Origin: Afifella aestuarii
GTDB taxonomy: Bacteria > Pseudomonadota > Alphaproteobacteria > Rhizobiales > Afifellaceae
Assembly: GCF_004023665.1 (NCBI RefSeq)
Contig: NZ_SAUF01000001.1
Coordinates: forward strand, 1,412,501 to 1,476,500
Direction of reading: 5' to 3'
Length of the DNA stretch: 64,000 nt
Position 1 is the first letter of the stretch. Every line of letters begins with the position of its first letter. Positions 53,036 through 61,313 of the stretch are shown here, piece after piece. The translations under genes and the position numbers were made by a program. Below the pieces are notes generated by a model. It had not been told where the DNA came from. It did not search any database and saw only the letters and a list, made by a program, of their open reading frames with translations.

Positions 53036-53518
53036 TCAGCCGCGGTCTTCGGCAAGGTCGAGAAGGGCTGCACCTTCCGAGCGATAATAGACCTTCGCGA
53101 TCGGCGTCAGGCCGACGCGTGCATAGAAGCGTTGTGCCGCCTCGTTCTCACCCGCTGTCGTGAGGTCGAGTCGGGCCCCGCCTTCCGCCAGAGCGACGCG
53201 GGCGGCTTCTCGCAGCAAAGCCTCGCCGATGCGCCGTCCGCGCGCTGACGCCGCGACGTAGAGTTCCTTCAACAGCCAGGCCGGGTGCATGTCCGGGCCG
53301 GGAAAGAGCTCGTAGAGGCAGGCAAGGCCGAGCGCCTCGTCTTCGAAGGCGCCGAGAATGGCACGGCCGGGCAGGGGCTTCAGCGCGGCACGAAGGCGTG
53401 GCCGTGCCGTTTCGGCGTCGATGGCGGCTGCCCCTTCGTAATGGTGCTGCATTTCGATGAAGAGCGGGAGAAGCGTCTCGGTGTCGGTTTCCTCGGCACG
53501 GCGGATCGTGACGGTCAT
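53036..53518 (-). CDS. GNAT family N-acetyltransferase
   Basis: 160 residues starting MTVTIRRAEETDTETLLPLF. The acetyl-CoA site is the V/I-x-x-x-x-R-x-x-G-x-G/A loop (YVAASARGRRIGEALLREAA), followed by GENEAAQRFYARVGL. The substrate is unknown. It is divergent from metY. Confidence 0.88.
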   Translation of the reverse strand: MTVTIRRAEETDTETLLPLFIEMQHHYEGAAAIDAETARPRLRAALKPLPGRAILGAFEDEALGLACLYELFPGPDMHPAWLLKELYVAASARGRRIGEALLREAARVALAEGGARLDLTTAGENEAAQRFYARVGLTPIAKVYYRSEGAALLDLAEDRG

Positions 53519-53665
53519 CTTTTGCTCCCAAGCCCCCAATTTCGGCAGACTTAGCAACATTTCCTCTTCGCGGCAGCCTCTCACAGAAAATCCGTCCTTT
53601 GCTCCGCGCCGCGCTTGCCGCTAAATCGGCCGACCGCAATCAACGAGAACGAAACGGGGAAGATC

Positions 53666-54946
53666 ATGTCCGAAGACCGCACGCCCGGCTTTCACACACT
53701 CTCCATTCACGCCGGAGCGCAGCCGGATCCCACCACGCATGCGCGTACGACGCCGATCTACCAGACGACCTCCTATGTCTTCGATGACGCCGAGGAGGCC
53801 GCCAACCTCTTCGGGTTGAAGGCTTTCGGTAACATCTACACCCGCATCACGAATCCGACGACGGCGGTGCTGGAGGAGCGCGTCGCCGCGCTCGAGGGCG
53901 GCACGGCCGCGCTTGCCGTCGCCTCCGGCCATGCCGCGCAGATGCTCGTCATGCACACGCTGATGCAGCCGGGCGACGAGATCGTCGCGGCCAAGAAGCT
54001 CTATGGCGGCTCCATCAACCAGTTCGGATTCTCCTTCCAGAATTTCGGCTGGAAGGTGAAATGGGCCGACACCGACAATCTGCAGAGTTTTGAAGAGGCG
54101 ATCACGCCGCGCACGAAGGCGATCTTTATCGAATCGATCGCCAATCCGGGCGGCGTCGTCACCGACATCGCGGCGATCTCGGCGATCGCCAAGCGGGCCG
54201 GCGTGCCGCTCGTCGTCGATAACACGCTGGCGAGCCCGTATCTCTGCCGGCCGATCGAGCATGGCGCCGACATCGTCGTGCATTCGCTGACGAAGTTCAT
54301 GGGCGGCCACGGCAATTCCATGGGCGGCGTGATCGTCGATGCCGGCTCCTTCAACTGGTCGCGCGAAGGCCGCTATCCGATGCTGTCGGAACCGCGGCCG
54401 GAATATCATGGCCTCGTGCTGCACGAGACGTTCGGCAATTTCGCCTTCGCCATCGCCTGCCGCGTGCTCGGGCTTCGCGATCTCGGACCGGCGCTGTCGC
54501 CGTTCAACGCTTTCATGATTTTGACCGGCATCGAGACGCTGCCGCTCAGGATGCAGCGCCATTGCGACAACGCGCTCAAGGTGGCGGAATGGCTTTCGGG
54601 TCGGCCGGAGGTGTCCTGGGTCTCCTATGCCGGCCTGCCGGGCGACCGCTATCACAATCTGCAGAAGACATACGCGCCGAAAGGGGCGGGCGCCGTCCTC
54701 ACCTTCGGGCTCGAAGGTGGCTACGATGCAGGCGTGAAGCTCGTCGAAAGCGTAAAGCTCTTCTCGCATCTCGCCAATATCGGCGATACGCGCTCGCTCA
54801 TTATCCATCCGGCCTCGACCACGCACAGCCAGCTCACCGAAGAGCAGCTTCGCGCGGCGGGCGCCGGCTCCGATACGGTGCGCCTGTCGATCGGGCTCGA
54901 GGATGTCGAAGACATCATCGCCGACCTCGAGCAGGGGTTGAAGTAG
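53666..54946 (+). CDS. metY: O-acetylhomoserine/O-succinylhomoserine sulfhydrylase
   Basis: 426 residues, Cys/Met metabolism PLP enzyme. The PLP lysine is in VHSLTKFMGGHGNSMGG. Other family features are YTRITNPTTAVLEERVAALE, GGTAALAVASGHAAQ, VDNTLASPYLCRP and LIIHPASTTHSQL. It makes homocysteine from acylhomoserine and sulfide. The long loop after the active-site lysine points to the sulfhydrylase (MetY) rather than cystathionine synthase. No clear SAM riboswitch is seen upstream. Confidence 0.9.
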   Translation: MSEDRTPGFHTLSIHAGAQPDPTTHARTTPIYQTTSYVFDDAEEAANLFGLKAFGNIYTRITNPTTAVLEERVAALEGGTAALAVASGHAAQMLVMHTLMQPGDEIVAAKKLYGGSINQFGFSFQNFGWKVKWADTDNLQSFEEAITPRTKAIFIESIANPGGVVTDIAAISAIAKRAGVPLVVDNTLASPYLCRPIEHGADIVVHSLTKFMGGHGNSMGGVIVDAGSFNWSREGRYPMLSEPRPEYHGLVLHETFGNFAFAIACRVLGLRDLGPALSPFNAFMILTGIETLPLRMQRHCDNALKVAEWLSGRPEVSWVSYAGLPGDRYHNLQKTYAPKGAGAVLTFGLEGGYDAGVKLVESVKLFSHLANIGDTRSLIIHPASTTHSQLTEEQLRAAGAGSDTVRLSIGLEDVEDIIADLEQGLK

Positions 54947-54975
54947 AGCCTCCAAGCTCTTCTTACTGGAATCAA

Positions 54976-55003
54976 AAAGGGCGAGGCCGCGGCCTCGCCC
55001 TTT
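54976..55003. terminator. Terminator between metY and ndk
   Basis: AAAGGGCGAGGCC and GGCCTCGCCCTTT form a 13-base perfect stem around GC. The minus side continues with TTTTTG, and the plus side is short in T. It serves both convergent genes, better on the ndk side. Confidence 0.8.
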
Positions 55004-55027
55004 GCATTTATTGAGAGGCGTGCGGCG

Positions 55028-55450
55028 TTAGCCGACGATCTCGTTGCCGGCGAAGAACTGGGCGATCTCGACGGCGGCCGTCTCCGGCGCGTCGGAGCCG
55101 TGCACCGAATTCTCACCGACGGATTTCGCATGCGCCTTGCGGATGGTGCCTTCGGCGGCGTTCTCCGGATTGGTGGCGCCCATGACTTCGCGATATTTGG
55201 CGATCGCGCCTTCGCCTTCCAGAACCTGGACGACGACCGGGCCGGAGATCATGAAGTCGACGAGCTCGCCGAAGAACGGGCGTTCCTTGTGCACGGCGTA
55301 GAAGGTCTCGGCCTGCTCGCGGGTCATCTTCACGCGCTTCTGCGCGACGATCCTGAGGCCGGCGGCCTCGATCATGGCGTTGATCGCGCCGGTCAGATTG
55401 CGGGCGGTGGCATCGGGTTTGATGATCGAAAAGGTGCGTTCTAGCGCCAT
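55028..55450 (-). CDS. ndk: Nucleoside diphosphate kinase
   Basis: 140 residues, full length. The catalytic histidine is in the [12 protein letters not shown] motif, and the fold opens with [16 protein letters not shown]. It phosphorylates NDPs at the expense of ATP. Confidence 0.97.
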   Translation of the reverse strand: MALERTFSIIKPDATARNLTGAINAMIEAAGLRIVAQKRVKMTREQAETFYAVHKERPFFGELVDFMISGPVVVQVLEGEGAIAKYREVMGATNPENAAEGTIRKAHAKSVGENSVHGSDAPETAAVEIAQFFAGNEIVG

Positions 55451-55519
55451 CGGTGCATGTCCTTGCGGGTTCGAAAAAGGAGAAAGGAAGCGGCTCTATA
55501 GCCTTGCCGCGCGTTCCGC

Positions 55520-56437
55520 TCAACCGGTGGCCGAAACGAGGCTTTCACTCAAGCCGGCATGCCATCCGGCGATCTGTGCCGCAAGCTCGCGAAACTGTGC
55601 CGCGCCCGGATGGCTCGCCCGCCAAGCCAATCCGATCTGGCGCTTCGGTGCCGGCTCGGCGAAGGGAAGCAGGCGAACGCGGCGGCTTTCGAGCCCGTTC
55701 GACGAGGTGAAGAGGGCGGGCAACAGCGACACGCCGCCGCCCGTTTCGACGAGCTCGATGATGGTCGCGAGATTGGTGACGCTTAGCTGCTCCGTGTCCG
55801 GCGGAATGCGGCAGAAGGAGAGGATCTGATCGCGCAGACAATGCCCTTCCTCGAGCAGGATCATCTCTACATCTTCGAGCGCGGCCATATCGGCGGCCTG
55901 CTTTTTCCCGAGAGGGCTGTCGGCGGCGACGGCGAGATAGAAGGGATCGTCGAAGAGGGGCGCTGCTTCGAGCCGCGGCTCGCCGGTCGGAAGGCTGATG
56001 ATGATGCAGTCGAGCCGGTCGTCGAGAAGCTCGCGCATCAAGGTTTCGGTGATCGTCTCGCGCAGGCGGAGTTTCAGCTCCGGCAGGTTCTTTTTCATGA
56101 AGGGGAGAAGGCGCGGCAGAAGATACGGACCGACCGAAGGGATAATGCCGAGGCGCATCTCGCCAGAGAGAGGACCGCGATAGCGCTCAGACAGGCTCTC
56201 GATGGCGCGCACCTCTGCGAGGACCGAAGCGGCACGTTCCACCACTTCCTTCCCAAAGCCCGTCAGACGCGCGCCGGAGGACAATCGTTCGACGAGGTCG
56301 AGGCCGAGCTGTTCTTCGAGCTCGCGGATCTGCGCCGACAGCGCGGGCTGCGTGACGCCGACGCGTCCGGCGGCCCGGCCGAAGTGCTCCGTCTCCGAAA
56401 GTGCTTGCAGATAGCGCAGTTGGCGAAGGGTGATCAT
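55520..56437 (-). CDS. oxyR: Hydrogen peroxide-sensing regulator OxyR
   Basis: 305 residues, LysR family. The helix-turn-helix reads YLQALSETEHFGRAAGRVGV. Redox cysteines Cys200 and Cys209 lie in EEGHCLRDQILSFC, matching Cys199 and Cys208 of E. coli OxyR, which form the activating disulfide. A probable small RNA gene is divergent from it; no catalase or peroxidase gene is adjacent. Confidence 0.92.
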   Translation of the reverse strand: MITLRQLRYLQALSETEHFGRAAGRVGVTQPALSAQIRELEEQLGLDLVERLSSGARLTGFGKEVVERAASVLAEVRAIESLSERYRGPLSGEMRLGIIPSVGPYLLPRLLPFMKKNLPELKLRLRETITETLMRELLDDRLDCIIISLPTGEPRLEAAPLFDDPFYLAVAADSPLGKKQAADMAALEDVEMILLEEGHCLRDQILSFCRIPPDTEQLSVTNLATIIELVETGGGVSLLPALFTSSNGLESRRVRLLPFAEPAPKRQIGLAWRASHPGAAQFRELAAQIAGWHAGLSESLVSATG

Positions 56438-56510
56438 CGATAGGGAAATCTAATCGGCGTTATTTGGATTAAGCATTGGACATTATGACGATCTTCGTTC
56501 ATAAGAACAG

Positions 56511-56666
56511 TTAAAATCTGCAAGCTCCAGGAAGGCGAGCCAGGCTAAGACCCGAATGCCTGATCGATCGATGGAGCAGGCCTAAAATTTCAGCCCAATA
56601 AGGCTCTTCACGCCCCCCGAAGAGCCCTTGGCCGCGGAGAGCAATCTCCGCGGCCTTCCTTTTTTA
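56511..56666 (+). ncRNA. Candidate small RNA divergent from oxyR
   Basis: There is no CDS on the plus strand between oxyR (start 56437) and the convergent AbrB-type gene (stop 56664), yet the stretch ends in a strong plus-strand terminator. A TTGGAC (56476-56481), 17 bases, TCATAA (56499-56504) promoter precedes it. The transcript would be about 155 bases with a hairpin (GGCTCTT at 56602, AAGAGCC at 56620) exposing a loop of six C, then the terminator. This layout recalls OxyS, which is divergent from oxyR in E. coli, but no sequence homology is claimed. The 5' end is approximate. Confidence 0.5.
56630..56665 (+). terminator. Plus-strand intrinsic terminator
   Basis: GGCCGCGGAGA and TCTCCGCGGCC form an 11-base perfect stem with GCAA loop, followed by TTCCTTTTTT on the plus strand. 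On the minus strand the run lies before the stem as A, so the plus direction is favoured. No plus-strand CDS upstream explains it. Confidence 0.8.
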
Positions 56667-57779
56667 GGCTGCCGGCGGTGCCGTCTTTCCCCTTTTGTCG
56701 ATACGCTCGGCGATCAGCCGCGCCAGACTCGGACCGACCAGCAGAACGGCAATGAAGCGGGCGATCTGCATGGCCATGACGAAGGGCATGTCGACGTCGG
56801 TCGAGGCGGCGATGATGGCAACGGAATCGGCGCCCCCGGGGCTGGTGGCGAGATAGGCCGTCAGGGGATCGATGCCGGTTGCCAAGGACAGCACAAGAGC
56901 GAAGAGCCCGCACAGCGTGATGAGTGCCACGATGGCCGCGATCAGCCAGGGAAGGGCGCGCAGCGCATAGAGCAGGAGAGGCCGCGTAAAGCGCAGGCCG
57001 ATCCCCCAGCCGACGAGAAAATAGCTGAGGGCAAGAAGCCAGGGCGGCAGCTCGATCCGGAGAAGGCCGAAATCCTGCAGGAGGACGCCGAAGAGCATCG
57101 ACAGGATGAGGCCTCCCGCCGGAATGTTGAAGGCGAGCGCGAGGCCCGCGCTGACGACAGCCAGGGCGAGGGTTTCGCCAAAAGCCAGCCAGTGGATTGC
57201 CGGGAACCAGACTTTTCCCGCAAGCGCAGCTTCAGCCGCCTGCGGCACCCAAATTTCCGCCACCAGAGACGCCACGACCACGACGCAGACGACCCGCAGA
57301 TATTGCATGAAGGCGACGAGGCGGGAATCGGCGCCATAGGCATCGGCCATCAGCACCATGGCCGTCGCGGCTCCTGGAAACGCGCCCCAGATCGCCGTGG
57401 TGCCGGGCAGGATCCTGAACCATGTCAGCGCCGCCCCGAGCGCGACGCTCGCACCAACGACCGCCATGAGCGTGAGGAGAAAGACCGGCCAGTTGTAGAG
57501 CATCTCGCGCAGAAGTGGGGGCGTGATGCTGGTGGCGATCAGGCATCCGATGGCGCCTTGCGCAAGGTAGAAGGCCGTGCGCGGCACGGCGAGATCGGCC
57601 CCGGCGGCGGCGAGGAGAATGGCGCCGGCCATCGCCCCCATCAAAACGCCGGCGGCAAGATCAAGGCTCTCCAGGCCGGCCGCAAGGAGAAGAGAGATGG
57701 CGAGGAGCGTCAGCCATTGCGCCGAGGGCGGCCACCCCGCCAGGCGGGGAAATCGGAACGGGCGGGGGCGCTGCGGCAT
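56664..57779 (-). CDS. AbrB family membrane protein
   Basis: 371 residues, about ten membrane helices in two related halves, the duplicated AbrB architecture (PF05145 type). Repeated motif pairs include LMGAMAGAILLAAAG / SMLFGVLLQ and GAFPGAATAMVLMADAYGAD / ATSPGGADSVAIIAASTDVD. Members have been called putative ammonia monooxygenase or transcription-linked permeases, with no proven substrate. It is the downstream neighbour of the nitronate monooxygenase. Confidence 0.85.
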   Translation of the reverse strand: MPQRPRPFRFPRLAGWPPSAQWLTLLAISLLLAAGLESLDLAAGVLMGAMAGAILLAAAGADLAVPRTAFYLAQGAIGCLIATSITPPLLREMLYNWPVFLLTLMAVVGASVALGAALTWFRILPGTTAIWGAFPGAATAMVLMADAYGADSRLVAFMQYLRVVCVVVVASLVAEIWVPQAAEAALAGKVWFPAIHWLAFGETLALAVVSAGLALAFNIPAGGLILSMLFGVLLQDFGLLRIELPPWLLALSYFLVGWGIGLRFTRPLLLYALRALPWLIAAIVALITLCGLFALVLSLATGIDPLTAYLATSPGGADSVAIIAASTDVDMPFVMAMQIARFIAVLLVGPSLARLIAERIDKRGKTAPPAA

Positions 57780-57938
57780 GACGGGTCCGGCCTTGGCCGC
57801 GCCTTGAAGAGAGGGCGCGAAAGGGAATCGGCGGGGCGATAAGTCTTCGAGTAGAGTGGGGCATTGCGGGCTATTTCAAGACCCGCGGGTATCCGTGAGG
57901 CGGATCACGTCCGCGAGGACCCTTGCTGGCTCAGGCGC

Positions 57939-59003
57939 TCAGTCGTTCAGGCCGCGGATGAGGTCGGCCATCAAGTCGGAGACCGGGAGCGCCCGGGCAA
58001 GCGGTGCGCCCTGGCCGGCCCAATGTGCGCCGAAGCCCGTCTCTCCGGCTTTCTTGGCGGCGGCATTGAGCGCCTTTCCGGCGTCGTAGGCGATCGGATA
58101 ATCGGGGATCTCGCCGGGCGCGACGCTCTCGGCAAGCGTCGTGAAGCCGTTCGCCATGGAGCGCGCGGGGCGGCCCGAAATGGCGCGTGTCATGACAGTG
58201 CGATGGGCCTTTTCGCTCAGAAGCGTCGCCCGATAGGCGGCGTCGGCGGATGATTCCGGGCAGGCAATGAAGGCGGTGCCGAGCTGAGCCGCCGCGGCGC
58301 CCAGCTCCAGGACCGCGCGGATGCCCGCCCCGTCCATGATGCCGCCCGCCGCCACGATGGGCACATCGAGCGTGTCGGCAAGGAGGCGGGTGAGGACGGA
58401 GGTTGGCAGGCATTCGTCTGCGCCGTCCGCATCGAAGATGCCGCGATGGCCGCCCGCTTCGTAGCCCTGGGCGACGATCACGTCGATACCGGCCGCTACC
58501 GCGGATTGCGCCTCCGACAGAGAGGTGGCGGAGGCAAAGAGCACGATGCCGGCGTCTTTCAACGCGGCGATAAATTCCGCCGGGGGCAGGCCGAAATGAA
58601 AACTGACGACCGCGGGGCGCTCCTCCACAAGCATGGCGAGAAGGTCGGGATTTGCGGCAAAGCTCCGATAGACTTCGCGCAGCGCCTGCGGCGGTTCGGC
58701 GCCGAAGCGGCTGAATTCCGGTCTCAGACGGTCGAGCCAGGCGCTTTCGCGCACCGGATCGGCTCGTGCAGGCCGGTGGCAGAAGACATTGACGTTGAAG
58801 GGCGCGCGGGTGGCGGAGCGGGTTTCGGCGATCATCTTCCGTGCCGTATCCGTATCGGTCGCGCCGATGCCGAGCGAGCCGAGGCCTCCAGCATTCGAGA
58901 CGGCGGCTGCCATCGCGGGCGTGGAGACGCCGGCCATCGGTGCCTGAATGATCGGCCATTTGAGACCGAGGCGATCTCTCAGGCGATGGTCGGTGACATG
59001 CAT
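57939..59003 (-). CDS. Nitronate monooxygenase
   Basis: 354 residues, FMN TIM-barrel. Motifs: [43 protein letters not shown] with the catalytic His, [16 protein letters not shown] and [15 protein letters not shown]. It oxidises alkyl nitronates such as propionate 3-nitronate. It starts [14 protein letters not shown]. Confidence 0.9.
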   Translation of the reverse strand: MHVTDHRLRDRLGLKWPIIQAPMAGVSTPAMAAAVSNAGGLGSLGIGATDTDTARKMIAETRSATRAPFNVNVFCHRPARADPVRESAWLDRLRPEFSRFGAEPPQALREVYRSFAANPDLLAMLVEERPAVVSFHFGLPPAEFIAALKDAGIVLFASATSLSEAQSAVAAGIDVIVAQGYEAGGHRGIFDADGADECLPTSVLTRLLADTLDVPIVAAGGIMDGAGIRAVLELGAAAAQLGTAFIACPESSADAAYRATLLSEKAHRTVMTRAISGRPARSMANGFTTLAESVAPGEIPDYPIAYDAGKALNAAAKKAGETGFGAHWAGQGAPLARALPVSDLMADLIRGLND

Positions 59004-59042
59004 GGAGGCGGGTTCGCTTATCTTTTCGAGGCGCCTGGGGGC

Positions 59043-59501
59043 TCAGGCCTCGATCAGTTCCTCGTCGATCGCGATCTCGCGCATGATGGAAAAGAGTCGC
59101 TCGCCCTGCATACGCGCTTCCTCAAACCCGGTCTTGTCCCCGAGATGTGCAAAGAGGTTCTGACCTCTGCGAGACCGGCCGATAAAAGCCATCGACCAGT
59201 TCGGAAAAGCGCGTTCCGGCACGGGAAAGAAGAAGAGCACGTGCACGTCGCTGTGGCGAGGATCGCGCTGGATGCGTTCGAACCCCTGTTCGAGCACATC
59301 TCTTCGTCCTTCCAACACCTGCGCAAAGATTCCTGAGTTGAAGATCAGGGCTCCAGTGATCTCGGCGGCGGCGTTGTTGAGTTGCGAGATTTCCAGAATC
59401 GCCGCGATTTCTCGGCTGACGACAGCGTCGGAGCCTTCAATGCGATTGCGGCTGTAATAGACGAGACGATAAAGGTCTCGATTGTCTGGGAATATTCGCA
59501 T
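59043..59501 (-). CDS. Stand-alone BLUF blue-light photoreceptor
   Basis: 152 residues: one BLUF domain plus a short C-terminal helix and no effector domain. Residues for flavin photochemistry are conserved by alignment with AppA: Tyr15 (RLVYYS), Asn43 (NNAAAEITGALIF), Gln61 (FAQVLEG), Trp102 and Met104 (NWSMAF). It begins five bases after the stop of the GGDEF-EAL gene, so the light sensor and a c-di-GMP enzyme are made from one transcript. Confidence 0.92.
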   Translation of the reverse strand: MRIFPDNRDLYRLVYYSRNRIEGSDAVVSREIAAILEISQLNNAAAEITGALIFNSGIFAQVLEGRRDVLEQGFERIQRDPRHSDVHVLFFFPVPERAFPNWSMAFIGRSRRGQNLFAHLGDKTGFEEARMQGERLFSIMREIAIDEELIEA

Positions 59502-59506
59502 TCAGC

Positions 59507-61195
59507 TCAACCGGCGTTTCCTTCAGGTCGATCGGCCTGCATGTTGAAGTTTCGCTTGGCTTCCTCCGCCAGGAAATCTCCGATGCTCTCGGGAGGCAGC
59601 GGATAGCTGACGAGAAAACCCTGCGCCGCCGTGCAACCGGAGGCCATGATCCGCCGCCATTGTTCCTGCGATTCCACACCTTCTGCAAGAGTCATCATGC
59701 CGAGGCTTCGCCCGAGCGCTGCAATTGCGCTGACGATTGCGGTGCAGTTCGAGTCCTGCGGGTCGGCGCGGACGAAAGACTGGTCGATCTTGATCTTGTC
59801 GAAGGGAAAACTGCGCAGATAGGACAGTGACGAATAACCCGTGCCGAAATCATCCATGGAAACGCGCACGCCCATCTCGCGGGCGAGATGCAGCGTTTCC
59901 AGAGCCGCCGGATGGTCGGCGATGAGGGCGCTTTCGGTGATTTCCAGCTCCAGTCGGTTGGCGGGAAGCCCTGAGGAATGAATGGCTTGTTTGAGGGTCT
60001 CGGCAAAATTGGGCATGCCGATCTGGATCGCTGAGACATTGACGGCGACGATGAGCGGCTCCTGCCAGCGGGCGGCCTCGTTGCAGGCCGTGCGCAGAAC
60101 CCATTCCCCGATCGGGACGATCAGCCGCAATTCTTCGGCAATCGGGATGAACTCCGCCGGTGAGACCGAGCCACGCGTCGGGTGGTTCCAGCGCAGGAGA
60201 GCTTCGAAACCGCTGGTGCGGCCTGAGGCGAGATCGCGCTGCGGCTGATAGACCAGCGAGAACTGGCGCAGGCCGAGTGCCCGGCGCAGATCGGTCTCCA
60301 GCTCGCGGCGGGCCTGCATCTGCCGATCCATCTCCGGTTCGAAGAAGCAATAGCTCCGGCTTCCCATGCTGCGGCTGCGGCGCAGGGCAAGGTGTGCGTT
60401 CTTCAGAACGTCGTTGGCGGAGCTTCCGTCGGTCGGCAGAAGCGCGATGCCGATGCTGACGTCGATGTCGATCAGATGTCCGTTGATGAGATAGGAGCGG
60501 CCGAGGAGATCGACGAGACGCTTGGCCAGTCGGTGGGCCGACGCCGGTTGCGCCACCTTTCGCTGCAGCACCACGAACTCGTCGCCTCCGAGACGGGTGG
60601 CAAGGTCATCCTCGCCGAGGGCCGAGCGAAGGCGCTCCGCCAGCAGGCTGAGAAGTGCATCACCGAATGAATGGCCCAGGGATTCGTTGACCGCCTTGAA
60701 GCGCTCCAGGTCGATGGCGATGACGGCTGCCGTATCCGAAGCCTGCTCGCCCGAGGCAGGCGTGCTCGATGAAAGTTCGGCTGTCAGAGCCTCGCGCATG
60801 GCGAGGCGGTTTCCGAGGCCTGTGATCGGGTCGGTCCGCGCGACTTTGGCCGCCCTGGCGATCTCCGCCATGCGCTCCGACGTGTCCTGGGCGACGACGA
60901 GCCAGCCATCGGGGAGCGGCTTACGTTCCAAGACGTAGGTGCGGCCATCCTCGGCTTCGAATGAGCGGCTTTCGCCCGAGGCCAGGAGTGCAGCGGCTTC
61001 GAGGCGGATCCTTTCACAATTGTGCGGAAAGCTTCTGTCGAAGGCGTGGTTGGTCATCATCAGTCGGCTGCCACGGTCGAAGACCGCGAGCGCGCAGGGA
61101 ATGTTGTCGAGGACGCTCATAGCCAGTTCGGCGTCGTCGCGGTCGCTGCGCTCGGCATAATCGTCTGATCGTGAAAGGGCGGGCATGAAGGGCAC
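59507..61195 (-). CDS. PAS-like GGDEF-EAL diguanylate cyclase/phosphodiesterase
   Basis: 562 residues. An N-terminal PAS-like domain (residues about 25-105: MSVLDNIPCALAVFDRGSRL) precedes a GGDEF domain with an intact catalytic motif at 203-207 (RLGGDEFVVL). The usual inhibitory RxxD is changed to GEDD. An EAL domain (EALLRW at 331-336, NVSAIQ, EITES, DDFGTGYSS at 448-456, KIKID, EGVE at 505-508) keeps the metal and catalytic residues. Both c-di-GMP synthesis and breakdown are possible. No membrane segment is seen. GTG at 61195 or ATG at 61186 may be the start. Confidence 0.9.
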   Translation of the reverse strand: MPFMPALSRSDDYAERSDRDDAELAMSVLDNIPCALAVFDRGSRLMMTNHAFDRSFPHNCERIRLEAAALLASGESRSFEAEDGRTYVLERKPLPDGWLVVAQDTSERMAEIARAAKVARTDPITGLGNRLAMREALTAELSSSTPASGEQASDTAAVIAIDLERFKAVNESLGHSFGDALLSLLAERLRSALGEDDLATRLGGDEFVVLQRKVAQPASAHRLAKRLVDLLGRSYLINGHLIDIDVSIGIALLPTDGSSANDVLKNAHLALRRSRSMGSRSYCFFEPEMDRQMQARRELETDLRRALGLRQFSLVYQPQRDLASGRTSGFEALLRWNHPTRGSVSPAEFIPIAEELRLIVPIGEWVLRTACNEAARWQEPLIVAVNVSAIQIGMPNFAETLKQAIHSSGLPANRLELEITESALIADHPAALETLHLAREMGVRVSMDDFGTGYSSLSYLRSFPFDKIKIDQSFVRADPQDSNCTAIVSAIAALGRSLGMMTLAEGVESQEQWRRIMASGCTAAQGFLVSYPLPPESIGDFLAEEAKRNFNMQADRPEGNAG

Positions 61196-61217
61196 GATCC
61201 GGAAGGATGGAGTTTTG

Positions 61218-61249
61218 CAGGCAACGTGTTCTTGCGGGAACGTTGCCTG
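61218..61249. repeat. Inverted repeat between the SulP and GGDEF-EAL genes
   Basis: CAGGCAACGT and ACGTTGCCTG are exact complements across a 12-base loop, 23 bases upstream of the GGDEF-EAL start. No T-run follows on either strand, so it looks more like an operator or an RNA element than a terminator. Confidence 0.45.
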
Positions 61250-61313
61250 AAGCTGGAGTGATCAAAACTCGTGCGCTTCACGGTAAACGAAGTCTGAAGA
61301 CCCGCCCGCCGCT

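Noticed and set aside
53585-53665. Possible SAM-II or SAM/SAH riboswitch before metY
   Set aside because: CGCTAAATCGG slightly resembles a SAM-II segment, but the stems and the conserved early loop are not evident in only 81 bases.
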